Assembly: GCF_009796785.1 (NCBI RefSeq) | Contig: NZ_CP047026.1 | Location: 1,116,001 to 1,180,000 of the forward strand | Direction of reading: 5' to 3' | Source: Polaribacter sp. L3A8 | Lineage (GTDB): Bacteria; Bacteroidota; Bacteroidia; Flavobacteriales; Flavobacteriaceae | DNA: 64,000 nt | Part shown: piece after piece, positions 1 to 9,632 of the stretch | How positions within the stretch are numbered: position 1 is the first letter of the stretch | Layout of the letters: each line of letters opens with the position of its first letter | Translations under genes and position numbers: made by a program | The notes under the pieces: generated by a model | The model's input: only the letters and a program-made list of their open reading frames with translations | What the model was told of the DNA's origin: nothing | Database searches by the model: none

Positions 1-1046
1 TTACTTGCCATAAATTTCTCTAACTTTTCTATATCTTTATATGCATAGAAAGCTAAACAATATCCTTCTCCATCATCACGTCCTGCTCTACCTGTTTCTT
101 GATAATAACTTTCTAAACTTTTAGGAATGTCATGATGAATTACAAAACGAACATCTGGTTTGTCAATTCCCATTCCGAAAGCAATAGTAGCCACAACAAC
201 ATCGCAATCTTCCATCAAAAACATATCTTGATGTTTTACACGTGTTTTTGCATCTAAACCTGCATGATACGGAACCGCTTTAATTCCGTTTACTTGTAAA
301 ATTTGAGCAACTTCTTCTACTTTTTTCCTGCTTAAGCAGTAAATAATTCCAGATTTACCCATTCTTTGTTTTACAAAACGAATAATATCCTTGTCTACTT
401 CTTTCGTTTTAGGCCTTACTTCATAAAATAAATTAGGTCTATTAAAAGACGCTTTAAATCTATTTGCTTCTGGTATTCCTAAAGTTTTTAAAATATCTTC
501 TTGTACTTTTTCTGTTGCTGTTGCCGTTAAGCAAATAACAGGTACATTATCGATTGCTTTAATAATATGTTTTAAATTTCTGTATTCAGGTCTAAAATCA
601 TGTCCCCATTCAGAAATACAATGCGCCTCATCAATGGCCACAAAAGAAATTTTTTGCGTTCTTAAGAAAGCAACATACTCTTCTTTTATTAAAGATTCTG
701 GTGCAACGTACAAGAGTTTTGTAATTCCGTTAGCAATATCTTCTTTAACTTGCGCAACTTCTGTTTTATTTAAAGACGAATTTAAAACATGAGCCACACC
801 ATTATGTTCAGATATACCTCTAATAGCGTCTACTTGATTTTTCATCAATGCAATTAAAGGAGAAACTACAATTGCTGTTCCCTCTGTCATTAATGCTGGC
901 AGTTGGTAACAAAGTGATTTCCCTCCACCTGTAGGCATTATTACAAAAGTATTATTATTCTCTACAATACTTTTAATTACTTGCTCTTGTAAGCCTTTAA
1001 ATTTACTAAATCCAAAGAATTTTTTGAGAGGGCTGTATAAATCCAT
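1..1046 (-). CDS. recQ: ATP-dependent DNA helicase RecQ (3' part outside window)
   Basis: RecQ-family superfamily 2 helicase, a 3'-5' DNA unwinding enzyme used in recombination and repair. Translating the minus strand from the ATG at 1046 gives an open frame to the window edge (348 codons). Walker A with GGGKS lies at about residues 40-44, the DEAH box (IDEAHCISEWGHDFRP) near 139-154, and the helicase motifs V/VI region (ATIAFGMGIDKPDVRFVIH, then QETGRAGRDDG) follows. Only the helicase core is present; the RQC and HRDC domains would lie outside. It is divergent from kdsD. A TATGTTTG -7-like box on the minus strand at 1083-1090 could drive it, but no clear -33 box was seen. Family call is firm. 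Confidence 0.95.
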   Translation of the reverse strand, partial: MDLYSPLKKFFGFSKFKGLQEQVIKSIVENNNTFVIMPTGGGKSLCYQLPALMTEGTAIVVSPLIALMKNQVDAIRGISEHNGVAHVLNSSLNKTEVAQVKEDIANGITKLLYVAPESLIKEEYVAFLRTQKISFVAIDEAHCISEWGHDFRPEYRNLKHIIKAIDNVPVICLTATATEKVQEDILKTLGIPEANRFKASFNRPNLFYEVRPKTKEVDKDIIRFVKQRMGKSGIIYCLSRKKVEEVAQILQVNGIKAVPYHAGLDAKTRVKHQDMFLMEDCDVVVATIAFGMGIDKPDVRFVIHHDIPKSLESYYQETGRAGRDDGEGYCLAFYAYKDIEKLEKFMAS

Positions 1047-1103
1047 TTATATAAATATTCGTTTAACTTTAAAAACAATTCGCAAACATACTATAATATA
1101 ATA

Positions 1104-1134
1104 TTTGCTCTAACTATTATTTATAGTAAATTTG
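1104..1134 (+). promoter_or_regulatory. Bacteroidota-type promoter of kdsD operon
   Basis: TTTG at 1104-1107 and TAAATTTG at 1127-1134 are separated by 19 bp, an exact fit to the Bacteroidota consensus TTTG-N19-TAnnTTTG. Transcription would start near 1140, giving a leader of about 50 nt before the TTG start of kdsD. Confidence 0.7.
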
Positions 1135-1190
1135 CTTGTTTCTTAATCTAAAGATATAACTTTTTTTTATTCTGATAAAATACCAAACAT

Positions 1191-2159
1191 TTGAAAAAGA
1201 CAAACACAATTATAAATACTGCTAGAGAAACTATTTTAACAGAGAGTAATGCTATTGCTAATTTAGCAAAATTAATTGATGCTGACTTTGAAGAAGCCGT
1301 TAAATTTATTTTAAATTCTAATGGTAGAGTAATTGTTACCGGAATTGGCAAAAGTGCAAACATTGCAACCAAGATTGTTGCTACTTTTAACTCTACAGGT
1401 ACACCTGCTATTTTTATGCATGCAGCAGATGCTATTCATGGTGATTTAGGGAATGTACAAAAAGAAGATGTAGTAATTTGTCTTTCTAAAAGTGGTAATA
1501 CCCCAGAAATTAAAGTTTTAGTTCCGTTTATTAAAAATTATGGAAATAAAATAGTAGCAATTACAGGTAATATAGACTCTTATTTAGGTGAACATGCAGA
1601 TTTTACATTAAATGCTTATGTAGAAAAAGAAGCATGCCCTAATAATTTAGCTCCTACTACAAGTACCACTGCTCAATTAGTTTTGGGTGATGCATTAGCC
1701 GTTTGCTTATTAGAGTTAAGAGGTTTTTCTAGTAAAGATTTTGCAAAATACCATCCTGGAGGTGCTTTAGGAAAACGTTTATACTTAAGAGTATCTGATT
1801 TGGTAGAAAACAACCAAGTACCTAAAGTAAATGAAACAGATAGTATAGCTAAAGTAATTGTAGAGATTTCCGAGAAAAGATTAGGTGTAACTGCTGTTCT
1901 TAACAAGGATAAATTAGTTGGAATTATTACGGATGGTGATATTAGAAGGATGCTATCTAAAACAACGCAAATATCTCAGTTTACAGCGAAAGATATTATG
2001 GGGAAAAACCCTAAAACGATCCTTGAAGATGCGATGGCAATAGACGCACTAAATACAATGGAAAAAAACAGTATTACCCAAATGTTAGTTATTGATAATA
2101 AAAGCAATTATGTGGGTGTTGTACATTTACATGATTTAATTAAAGAAGGAATTTTCTAA
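1191..2159 (+). CDS. kdsD: Arabinose-5-phosphate isomerase KdsD/KpsF
   Basis: Converts ribulose 5-phosphate to arabinose 5-phosphate, the first committed step to Kdo for LPS or capsule. The 322 residues match the family length (E. coli KdsD 328). The N-terminal SIS sugar-isomerase domain (about 36-170) carries GIGKS at 51-55 and SKSGNT at 99-104, followed by EACPNNLAPTTSTTAQL; two CBS domains occupy about 205-322. The start is TTG at 1191, chosen because it gives the family-like N-terminus and no upstream ATG fits. The stop overlaps the tatC start by one base (TAATG), so the genes are translationally coupled. A strong promoter match lies upstream at 1104-1134. Confidence 0.95.
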   Translation: MKKTNTIINTARETILTESNAIANLAKLIDADFEEAVKFILNSNGRVIVTGIGKSANIATKIVATFNSTGTPAIFMHAADAIHGDLGNVQKEDVVICLSKSGNTPEIKVLVPFIKNYGNKIVAITGNIDSYLGEHADFTLNAYVEKEACPNNLAPTTSTTAQLVLGDALAVCLLELRGFSSKDFAKYHPGGALGKRLYLRVSDLVENNQVPKVNETDSIAKVIVEISEKRLGVTAVLNKDKLVGIITDGDIRRMLSKTTQISQFTAKDIMGKNPKTILEDAMAIDALNTMEKNSITQMLVIDNKSNYVGVVHLHDLIKEGIF

Positions 2160-2977
2160 TGGCAGAAAAACAGAAAGAAATGTCCTTTTTAGGTCATTTA
2201 GAAGAATTAAGGTGGCATTTGGTAAGAAGTGCATCAGCAATATTTATTATTGCTATTGTATTATTTGTGTTTCAAAAAGAGGTGTATGAAAACTTTTTAT
2301 TAGCACATAGAAAACCAGACTTTATAACCTACCAACTATTTTGTGATTTTTTTACTTATTTTGGTTTAGATAGTGGTTTTTGTCATGTTGAATTTAAAGA
2401 TCACTTAATTAGTTTAAAGCCTACACAACAGTTAATGAATTCTATTTGGTCTTCATTTATATTGGGTATTATTTTATCTTTTCCATATCTTTTATGGGAG
2501 ATTTGGCGATTTGTAGCACCAGGTTTAACAAAAAATGAAGTTAACAAATCAAGAGGATTTATTTTTATAGCTTCTTTTTTATTTTTCTGCGGAATCGCAT
2601 TTAGCTTTTATGTAATTGCACCTATTTCCATACACTTTTTATATAATTATCAAATTACAGATTTAATTCAGAATAACTTTACATTAGATTCACATATAGG
2701 ACTCGTAACCAACATGCTACTAGGAGTTTCTATATTATTTGAATTACCTGTTTTAATTTACTTTTTAACAAAAATAGGGTTAGTAACGCCAGATTTTTTA
2801 AAGAAATATAGAAAACATGCCTTAGTAGTTGTTTTAATTTTAGCAGCTATTATTACACCACCAGATGTTGCTAGCCAAGTAATTGTAGCAATTCCTATTC
2901 TTATTTTATATGAAGTAAGTATTAAAGTTTCAAAAGTAGTAATTAAAAAACAACAAAGAGATGCACGAAAAAGTTAA
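2159..2977 (+). CDS. tatC: Sec-independent protein translocase TatC
   Basis: TatC is the multi-spanning twin-arginine signal receptor of the Tat translocase in the inner membrane. The 272-residue protein begins MAEKQKEMSFLGHLEELRWHL, the classic TatC cytoplasmic N-terminus (FLxHLxELRxRL-type), and shows six hydrophobic segments and the PFLLWEIWRFVAPGLTxxE-like block (here PYLLWEIWRFVAPGL) before the third loop. It overlaps kdsD by one base and the next gene by 17 bases. No tatA is visible in the window. The loop after the first membrane segment is rather long and holds two cysteines. Confidence 0.95.
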   Translation: MAEKQKEMSFLGHLEELRWHLVRSASAIFIIAIVLFVFQKEVYENFLLAHRKPDFITYQLFCDFFTYFGLDSGFCHVEFKDHLISLKPTQQLMNSIWSSFILGIILSFPYLLWEIWRFVAPGLTKNEVNKSRGFIFIASFLFFCGIAFSFYVIAPISIHFLYNYQITDLIQNNFTLDSHIGLVTNMLLGVSILFELPVLIYFLTKIGLVTPDFLKKYRKHALVVVLILAAIITPPDVASQVIVAIPILILYEVSIKVSKVVIKKQQRDARKS

Positions 2978-3305
2978 AGAGTTTAATGACTATCGTCAGA
3001 AAATGAACGATAAAATTCTAGAAGCAGATAATAAAGTAATTAAAAGAATCTATAATTTAGATACCAACACCTTTAAAGAAGGGCACTTACCTGTTAAAAC
3101 AAAAGAACTTTTAGGTTTGGTAGCTTCTGCTGTTTTGCGTTGCGATGATTGTGTACAATATCATTTAGAAGCTGCTATGAAAAACGGTGTTACCAAAGAA
3201 GAAATGATGGAAACCATGTCTATTGCTACTTTAGTTGGTGGTACAATTGTAATTCCTCATTTAAGAAGAGCTGTAGAATATTGGGAAATGTTAGAAAATA
3301 AATAA
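2961..3305 (+). CDS. Carboxymuconolactone decarboxylase (AhpD-like) family protein
   Basis: Small 114-residue all-helical protein of the AhpD/CMD superfamily. The redox-type motif C61-D-D-C64-V-Q-Y-H68 is visible (ExxxxxCxxCxxxH pattern), followed by AAMKNGVTKEEMMETMSIAT, typical of peroxidase-cycle-like AhpD domains. Its substrate cannot be told from sequence; peroxide or disulfide reduction is an inference from the CxxC. It starts 17 bp inside tatC, so it is probably part of the kdsD-tatC transcript. Confidence 0.85.
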   Translation: MHEKVKEFNDYRQKMNDKILEADNKVIKRIYNLDTNTFKEGHLPVKTKELLGLVASAVLRCDDCVQYHLEAAMKNGVTKEEMMETMSIATLVGGTIVIPHLRRAVEYWEMLENK

Positions 3306-3443
3306 TTTGTTTTTAATTGCAGTGTTCTGTAAAAAAAGAATCTTATGAATCTATTAAGATTTTAAAAAACATAATTTATTACTTTTACACAAACCTACAA
3401 TAACACGTTTCAACAATTAAACAATTACACATATTTATAAAAT

Positions 3444-4181
3444 ATGATCTTAAGAGCAGAAAACATAGAAAAAATTTACGGAAGTAGAAAAGTAGTTACT
3501 GGCATTTCTTTAGAAGTTCAGCAAGGTGAAATTATTGGGCTTTTAGGTCCTAATGGAGCCGGAAAAACAACTTCTTTCTATATGATTGTTGGTATGATTA
3601 AACCTAATTCTGGTAAAATTTTTTTAAATGATGAAGAAATCACTGAAGATGCCATGTACAAACGTGCGCAAAAAGGGATTGGGTATTTAGCACAAGAAGC
3701 TTCTGTTTTTAGAAAACTATCTGTTGAAGACAATATTATGTCTGTTTTACAATTTACAGATTTATCAAAAAAAGAACAAAAAATTAAATTAGAGTCTTTA
3801 ATTGAAGAGTTTAATATTGGTCATGTTCGTAAAAATAGAGGAGATTTATTATCAGGAGGAGAAAGACGAAGAACAGAAATTGCGCGTTGTTTAGCTTCCG
3901 ACCCTAATTTTATTTTATTAGACGAACCTTTTGCAGGTGTAGACCCTATTGCAGTTGAAGATATACAAAGTATTGTTGCACATTTAAAAGACAGAAACAT
4001 CGGTATTTTAATTACAGACCACGATGTACAAGCAACTTTAGCCATTACAGATAAAACTTACTTAATGTATCAAGGAAGCATCCTTAAAAGCGGAACTCCA
4101 GAAGAACTGGCTGCAGATGAAATGGTACGTAAAGTATATTTAGGTAAAGATTTCGAATTAAAAAAGAAGAAAGTTTTTTAA
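3444..4181 (+). CDS. lptB: LPS export ABC transporter ATPase LptB
   Basis: Cytoplasmic ATPase of the LptB2FGC machine that extracts LPS from the inner membrane. 245 residues, normal for LptB. Walker A GPNGAGKT is at 35-42, the Q-loop region at about 84, the signature LSGGE at 136-140, Walker B ILLDEP at 157-162 and the switch histidine in TDHD at 191-194. The C-terminal VRKVYLGKDFELKKK resembles the LptB tail (VRRVYLGxxF). The gene has its own 138-bp upstream gap and converges with the histidine kinase gene, overlapping it by four bases. Confidence 0.95.
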   Translation: MILRAENIEKIYGSRKVVTGISLEVQQGEIIGLLGPNGAGKTTSFYMIVGMIKPNSGKIFLNDEEITEDAMYKRAQKGIGYLAQEASVFRKLSVEDNIMSVLQFTDLSKKEQKIKLESLIEEFNIGHVRKNRGDLLSGGERRRTEIARCLASDPNFILLDEPFAGVDPIAVEDIQSIVAHLKDRNIGILITDHDVQATLAITDKTYLMYQGSILKSGTPEELAADEMVRKVYLGKDFELKKKKVF

Positions 4182-5419
4182 TCTTTACAGATTGATAATT
4201 TATCTTCTTTTTTAGAAATATTAAAATAGAAACAAACACCTTTTTTACCGTTATCTCTTTTCTTTAACGCTATTTCTCCGCCTAATCTTTTTACAATAGA
4301 TTTAACGGTTGCTAAACCAATACCTGTATTGTTACTGTTGGTACTGCCTAATGTTTCAAACATTTCAAACACCTTTGTAAAATATTTTTCATCAATCCCA
4401 GGCCCATTATCTTCATAAGTAAAGTAATAATATTCTTTATCTTCTTTACACGTTACTGTTATTATCGATTTTTCTTCATCTAAAAATTTCCTTGAATTAG
4501 AAATCAAATTCTGAAAAATTTGTAATAAACCTATTTTAGAACTAAAAATAGCTAATTCTAAACTAGAACTATCTAAAACCAACTTGTTTTCAAAATCTAT
4601 ATTAGCTATAATACTATCTAAAAATTCGTTTAATTTAAAATGCTCAAAAACAATATTTTCACTTGTTACTTTAGAGTAGTTTAAAATTTCATTAATAAGA
4701 GTTTCTATATAAACAATTCTATCTCCAATTAAACCAATGTATTCTTCTGCACCCGTATTTTTAAAAAGTGCAATATGATCTTCTTTTAAAACATCTAACA
4801 AAAAACTAATTCCATTTATTGGCGATTTTAAATCGTGCGTTAATCGATAAGCAAAATTATTTAACTGATCATTTAACTTTATAACATTACTATTAGACGC
4901 TGATAATTCTTTATTTTTTTTTCTAAGCTCCAAAAGAATAACAACTTGTTTCGATAATAATTTTAAAGCATCTTTTTGATTTTGGGTAAGAATTTTAGGT
5001 TTACTATCTATAACACACAAAGTTCCTAACGGATAACCTTCGGAACTATTTAAAGGAGCGCCTGCGTAAAAAATTACATTTGGTGCGTTTACCGTTAAAG
5101 GATTATCAAAAAAACGTTTATCTTTTGTAGCGTCATTTATTATAAATAATTCTTCAGGATCTAAAATTGCGTGCGAACAAAAAGCCAATTCTCGTGGTGT
5201 TTCTGTTACCTCTTCTATACCATGTGTAGATTTAAACCACTGTCTATCTTTATCAATAATAGAAACAAGGGCAATTGAAGTGTTACAAATACTAGATGCT
5301 ATTTTTGTAATAGCATCATACTCGTCTTCAGGTAAAGAGTCTAAAATATTATAACTTTTTAAAACGTCTAACCTTTCTTTTTCATTTTGGGGGATTCTGG
5401 CTATTTCCATTAAATACAA
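4178..5419 (-). CDS. GAF domain sensor histidine kinase
   Basis: Soluble sensor kinase of 413 residues without a membrane segment. A GAF domain fills about 25-165. The HisKA phosphoacceptor is H195 in LTHDLKSPI, and the ATPase domain has QNLISNS (N box, near 303-309), DNGPG at 337-341 and GIGLA at 366-370. No receiver domain or neighbouring regulator is seen. The longest frame starts at 5419 and overlaps pssA by 38 bp; an internal ATG at 5410 gives MEIARIPQNEKERL, a start more usual for this family, and may be the real one. The input signal is unknown. Confidence 0.88.
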   Translation of the reverse strand: MYLMEIARIPQNEKERLDVLKSYNILDSLPEDEYDAITKIASSICNTSIALVSIIDKDRQWFKSTHGIEEVTETPRELAFCSHAILDPEELFIINDATKDKRFFDNPLTVNAPNVIFYAGAPLNSSEGYPLGTLCVIDSKPKILTQNQKDALKLLSKQVVILLELRKKNKELSASNSNVIKLNDQLNNFAYRLTHDLKSPINGISFLLDVLKEDHIALFKNTGAEEYIGLIGDRIVYIETLINEILNYSKVTSENIVFEHFKLNEFLDSIIANIDFENKLVLDSSSLELAIFSSKIGLLQIFQNLISNSRKFLDEEKSIITVTCKEDKEYYYFTYEDNGPGIDEKYFTKVFEMFETLGSTNSNNTGIGLATVKSIVKRLGGEIALKKRDNGKKGVCFYFNISKKEDKLSICKD

Positions 5420-6125
5420 TTATTTTGTTAATAAGTGATATTATAATGTACAATATAATAATAAATGGGATAGAAATGAAATGTAAAGTGTAAATTAAAA
5501 TGAAAGATGCAAAAAGAAAAGAATACACAATTATGTTCTTTTTAAATGAATAATCTTTAAATTTTAAAGAAAATAAAGGTAATTCTACATTCATTAAATA
5601 GGTTAAAATCAAAGTAACTGCAATTAAAAAGTAATTACTTGTTATTAACTCCTGAGCAAATGTTATTGTAGAGTATTCTTGAATTAGAGGTAAAGAAATG
5701 ATAAATAAACTCATTGCAGGTGTTGGCAAACCAATAAAAGAATCCGATTGTCTTGTATCAATATTAAATTTGGCCAATCTATAACAAGCACCTAAAGTTA
5801 GTAATAACCCTATAAAAGGCAAGTAGTTTGGTTCATTAAAATCGAGTATCTCATCAGTATTCTCAATCAATAATTTATAAACGATAATTCCTGGTACAAC
5901 CCCACTTGTAACCATATCTGCCAAAGAGTCTAATTGTTTCCCTAACTCACCAGAAACATTTAGTAAACGCGCTGCAAAGCCATCAAAAAAATCAAATAAA
6001 ATTCCTAAAACAACAAATAAACCTGCATATACAAAATCACCTTCCACAGCAAAAATAGTTGCCACTGTTCCACAAAAAAGGTTACCAAGTGTTATTAAAT
6101 TAGGAATGTGTTTCTTTAAATTCAT
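5382..6125 (-). CDS. pssA: CDP-diacylglycerol-serine O-phosphatidyltransferase
   Basis: Membrane enzyme making phosphatidylserine, precursor of phosphatidylethanolamine. The 247-residue protein holds the complete CDP-alcohol phosphatidyltransferase signature DGxxAR-x8-GxxxDxxxD: D48-G49, A52-R53, G62, D66, D70. The N-terminus KKHIPNLITLGNLFCG is typical of PssA. About eight hydrophobic segments follow. It lies upstream of the histidine kinase gene in the same direction and overlaps it; the link is probably positional only. Confidence 0.93.
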   Translation of the reverse strand: MNLKKHIPNLITLGNLFCGTVATIFAVEGDFVYAGLFVVLGILFDFFDGFAARLLNVSGELGKQLDSLADMVTSGVVPGIIVYKLLIENTDEILDFNEPNYLPFIGLLLTLGACYRLAKFNIDTRQSDSFIGLPTPAMSLFIISLPLIQEYSTITFAQELITSNYFLIAVTLILTYLMNVELPLFSLKFKDYSFKKNIIVYSFLFASFILIYTLHFISIPFIIILYIIISLINKIIVFNGNSQNPPK

Positions 6126-6320
6126 TTTTTAGTTTAATTGAAAAGCTAAAATAAGAAATCAAATTTGGGTGGTTTTAATTATTCTTTATTTTTTTATCAT
6201 ATTTGTAAGTATATTAAGAAAAATCATACTAAAAAATGTTACCAACTCAGTAATTATAATTTATCTTATAAAACAAGTTTACTTTTTAGTTTCAATTTTT
6301 AAATAGTCTAATTTACATAT

Positions 6321-7304
6321 ATGCCTGTATTTACATCCAACTTCACCCCTAGTTTACCTTTTAAAAATGGTCATTTTAATACCATGTACAGGCCTCTTTT
6401 TATGAAAGATGTTTGTAGCTTTTTACGTAAAAGAATTACTACTTGGGATGCTGATTTTATAGATTTAGATTTTTCTTTAGTCGGTTCTAAAACAATTGCC
6501 ATCTTAATTCATGGTTTAGAAGGAAGCTCTGATTCTAAATACATAGCATCAACCTCTAAACACCTAAATAAAAAAGGTTTAGATACTGTTTGTTTTAATC
6601 TAAGAGGTTGCTCTGGTGATGACAATTTACTTTTAGGTACCTACCACAGCGGAAAAACAGAAGATGTAGATTTTGTAGTAAAACATGTTTCTGAAAATTA
6701 CGAATATGAAAACATCATCATTATCGGCTTTAGCCTTGGAGGGAATTTAACTTTAAAATATATTGGAGAACAATCGGAAAATATATCTTCTAAAATAAAA
6801 GGTGCCATTGCCGTTTCTGTTCCTGTTGATATTGCTTCTGGAGAAGTAGAAATGGAACGATTAAAAAATAAATTATATCTAGAAATATTTTTTAAAACCA
6901 TGAAAAATAAGATTTTAGAAAAAGCTCATAAATTTCCAGAATATAATTTAGATAAAGACAAATTGTTTAAAGCAACCAAATTTAAGCATTTAGAGCATTT
7001 ATATACAGTACCCGTTTTTGGTTTTGAGAGTCCGGAAGATTATTGGAAAAAATCGAGTTCTAAGCCACATCTAACAAAAATTAAAGTACCAACTTTACTT
7101 ATAAACTCTAAAGACGATACTTTTTTATCTCCTGCATGTTTTCCTTTTGATGAAGCTTATAATTCTGAGTTTTTCTTTTTAGAAACCCCAAATTATGGCG
7201 GTCATTGTGGTTTTATAACATCATTTAAACCAACAGAAAATACATGGTTAGAGCAAAGAATAGAACGATTTATTAGAGAAAACATTCAGATTAACATCTT
7301 GTAA
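6321..7304 (+). CDS. YheT-like alpha/beta-fold hydrolase
   Basis: Cytoplasmic serine hydrolase of the YheT/ABHD1-3 group (327 residues). The oxyanion region is HGLEGSSDSKY (64-74), the nucleophile elbow is GFSLGG with S138, the acid is in INSKDDTFL, and the histidine is in YGGHCGF near the C-terminus. The N-terminal block FKNGHFNTMYRPLF matches the family's start (NGHLQTIYP-like). The substrate is not known; family members act on short-chain esters or lipids. It is divergent from pssA and followed by the PorV-like gene. Confidence 0.88.
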   Translation: MPVFTSNFTPSLPFKNGHFNTMYRPLFMKDVCSFLRKRITTWDADFIDLDFSLVGSKTIAILIHGLEGSSDSKYIASTSKHLNKKGLDTVCFNLRGCSGDDNLLLGTYHSGKTEDVDFVVKHVSENYEYENIIIIGFSLGGNLTLKYIGEQSENISSKIKGAIAVSVPVDIASGEVEMERLKNKLYLEIFFKTMKNKILEKAHKFPEYNLDKDKLFKATKFKHLEHLYTVPVFGFESPEDYWKKSSSKPHLTKIKVPTLLINSKDDTFLSPACFPFDEAYNSEFFFLETPNYGGHCGFITSFKPTENTWLEQRIERFIRENIQINIL

Positions 7305-7374
7305 ACAATATCTTTAAAAAACTACTGTTATTTTAGTATGTTTTTAGATATTTGTTACTGATAATTTTAGGCCT

Positions 7375-8445
7375 TTGAAACACAAAATATTATTTTTTAT
7401 ACTGCTTACTCCACTCCTTTTATCTGCACAAGCATTTAGAAGTTATTCTAATGAGTTTTTAACCATTGGTGTAGATGCCGCAGGTTTAGGTATGAGTAAA
7501 AGTGTTGTTGCCACAACAAATGATGTAAATTCTATATACTGGAATCCTGCGGGATTGGTTGGTATAGAAGACTATCAAGGCTCATTAATGCACGCTTCTT
7601 ACTTTGCAGGAATTGCCAATTACAATCACGCCAGTTTTGCAATGCCCATAGACAGAGAAAGTGCCGTGGGTGTTTCTGTAATTCGTTTTGGTGTAGATGA
7701 TATCTTAAATACTACGGAGTTAATTGATAGTGAAGGAAATATTGATTTTAACCGAATTCAACTTTTTTCTTCGGTAGATTATGCTTTTAATTTTGCCTAT
7801 GCTAGAAATTTAATATTTAAGGACGTTAAATTTGGTGTAAATGCAAAAATTGTAAGAAGGGTTATTGGAGATTTTGCTTCTTCTTGGGGATTTGGTTTTG
7901 ATGCCGGAATTCAGTTTGAACGTAATTCTTGGAAATTTGGATTGATGGCAAGAGATATTACCACAACCTTTAATAGTTGGGCAATAAATGAAAATGAATT
8001 TGATAAAATTAAAGATGCTATTCCTGGACAAAATCAAGATTTACCAGAAACCACAGAAATTACAAAACCAAAATTACAATTAGGTGTTGCAAAAAACTGG
8101 AGAGTAGGCACTTTATTTAACCTATTAGCAGAGGCAAATGCAAATATGCGTTTTGCAAAAACCAACGATGTTTTTTCTTCGGATGTGGTAAGTATAGACC
8201 CAGCTTTGGGGTTTCAGTTAGATTATGATGAGTTGGTGTATTTAAGAGCCGGAGTTGGTAATTTTCAATACATAACAGAATTCGATAACTCTAAATCTCT
8301 TTCTATGCAACCCAATTTTGGAGTTGGTTTTAAATATAATGGTATTAAAATAGATTATGCTTTAACCAATATTGGTAGTGTTGGTAATGCTTTGTATTCA
8401 AATATTTTTTCAATTACAATAGATTATAGTTTTTTTAGACCTTAG
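7375..8445 (+). CDS. PorV/PorQ-family outer-membrane protein (type IX secretion-associated)
   Basis: 356-residue beta-barrel protein with a signal peptide (FFILLTPLLLSAQA). The N-terminal block EFLTIGVDAAGLGMSKSVVATTNDVNS followed by YWNPAGL is the hallmark of the PorV/PorQ family, whose members shuttle type IX cargo to the attachment complex at the outer membrane. The start is TTG at 7375, giving a good signal peptide directly. It ends in aromatic-rich beta strands with a terminal FRP. It is only six bases from the DUF4105 gene, so the two are probably co-transcribed. Whether this is the true PorV or a paralogue (PorV2-like) cannot be settled here. Confidence 0.85.
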   Translation: MKHKILFFILLTPLLLSAQAFRSYSNEFLTIGVDAAGLGMSKSVVATTNDVNSIYWNPAGLVGIEDYQGSLMHASYFAGIANYNHASFAMPIDRESAVGVSVIRFGVDDILNTTELIDSEGNIDFNRIQLFSSVDYAFNFAYARNLIFKDVKFGVNAKIVRRVIGDFASSWGFGFDAGIQFERNSWKFGLMARDITTTFNSWAINENEFDKIKDAIPGQNQDLPETTEITKPKLQLGVAKNWRVGTLFNLLAEANANMRFAKTNDVFSSDVVSIDPALGFQLDYDELVYLRAGVGNFQYITEFDNSKSLSMQPNFGVGFKYNGIKIDYALTNIGSVGNALYSNIFSITIDYSFFRP

Positions 8446-8450
8446 TTTTT

Positions 8451-9632
8451 ATGAACAAAAAATACTTTTTTTTATTCTTTATTCTTTCTATTTATTCTCC
8501 TTTAAAGGCACAAATTCAACTCTCTAAATCTGCAGACGTAAGTATTGTTACCGCAGGACCAGGAGAAGAATTATACGAAGCTTTTGGACATTCTGCCATA
8601 AGAATTAAAGACCCCGTTTTAAATTTAGATTTAATTTACAACTACGGAATGTTTGATTTTAATCAGCCTAATTTTTATACAAATTTTGCTAAAGGAAACA
8701 TGATTTACAGCTTAGCTCGCTATGATTTTAAATACTTTATAGCTAGTTACAGAAGAGATAGCCGTTGGTTAAAAGAGCAAATTTTAAATTTAAATCAACA
8801 AGAAAAACAAGCCTATTTTACTTTTTTAGAAAATAATGCATTACCACAAAACAGCAATTATAGATATGACCCCTATTTTGATAATTGTGCAACAAAATTA
8901 AGAGATATTACAAAAACTGTTTTAGGGGATAAAGTATTTTTTAATGAAAATACTATAGAAAAAGGTTTAACCTTTAGAGAATTAACCAATCATGAAATTC
9001 CTTGGAATTCTTGGGGTACTTTTGGTTTAAATTTAATTGCAGGTACAAAATTAGATGGACAAGCAACTTTTGAACAATATATGTACTTACCAGATTATGT
9101 ATATAGTTCTTTTAAGAATGCAACCGTTTTTATTAAAAATCAACCTAGAGAATTAGTAAAGCAAGAAGTTGTACTTTTAAGTTTTAAAGAAAAAGAAGCA
9201 AAAACGTCTATTTTTAATCCCTTTTTAATATTTAGTCTTATGGCTCTTTTAGGTATTTATATTACTTATAATGACCTTAAAAATGATAAAAGAACCAAAT
9301 CATTCGATTTTATTTTATTCTTTGTAACCGGATTAATTGGTTGTATTCTTGTTTTTCTTTGGTTTTTCTCAACACATTCTACGGCACCAAATAACTTTAA
9401 TTTATTATGGACTTTTGCTCCTAATTTAATTGTGGCTTTTCTATTGTTAAAATCAGATCAAAAAAAATGGATGCAGAAATATTTATTTATGTTACTCTCC
9501 TTTTTATTAATAGTTCCTATTCTATGGATTATTAAAATTCAGATTTTTCCAACAACAATAATCCCTTTATTAATCTTATTATTTGTTAGGTATTTCTATT
9601 TATCAAAAAAATTATTGACCTTTAAAGTATAA
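8451..9632 (+). CDS. DUF4105 (Lnb-like periplasmic domain) membrane protein
   Basis: 393 residues: a signal peptide (FFLFFILSIYSPLKAQ), a periplasmic DUF4105 domain to about residue 255, then about five membrane helices at the C-terminus. DUF4105 is related to the N-terminal domain of lipoprotein N-acyltransferase Lnb; here conserved-looking blocks are EAFGHSAIRIKD, YNYGMFDF and YDPYFDNCATKLRD, with the H, C and D that the fold uses. A role in lipoprotein acylation is family inference only. The 3' end overlaps the convergent sugar transferase gene by 21 bp. Confidence 0.82.
   Translation: MNKKYFFLFFILSIYSPLKAQIQLSKSADVSIVTAGPGEELYEAFGHSAIRIKDPVLNLDLIYNYGMFDFNQPNFYTNFAKGNMIYSLARYDFKYFIASYRRDSRWLKEQILNLNQQEKQAYFTFLENNALPQNSNYRYDPYFDNCATKLRDITKTVLGDKVFFNENTIEKGLTFRELTNHEIPWNSWGTFGLNLIAGTKLDGQATFEQYMYLPDYVYSSFKNATVFIKNQPRELVKQEVVLLSFKEKEAKTSIFNPFLIFSLMALLGIYITYNDLKNDKRTKSFDFILFFVTGLIGCILVFLWFFSTHSTAPNNFNLLWTFAPNLIVAFLLLKSDQKKWMQKYLFMLLSFLLIVPILWIIKIQIFPTTIIPLLILLFVRYFYLSKKLLTFKV

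Noticed and set aside
1148..1372. Minus-strand frame of 74 codons opposite the start of kdsD.
   Set aside because: Lies opposite a confident gene with no motif, low complexity and no promoter; a shadow frame.
4159..4214. Twelve-base inverted repeat (TAAAAAAGAAGA / TCTTCTTTTTTA) across the converging ends of lptB and the kinase gene.
   Set aside because: It is within both coding ends, the arms are lysine codons and the gap is over 30 bases, so it is likely by chance rather than a terminator.
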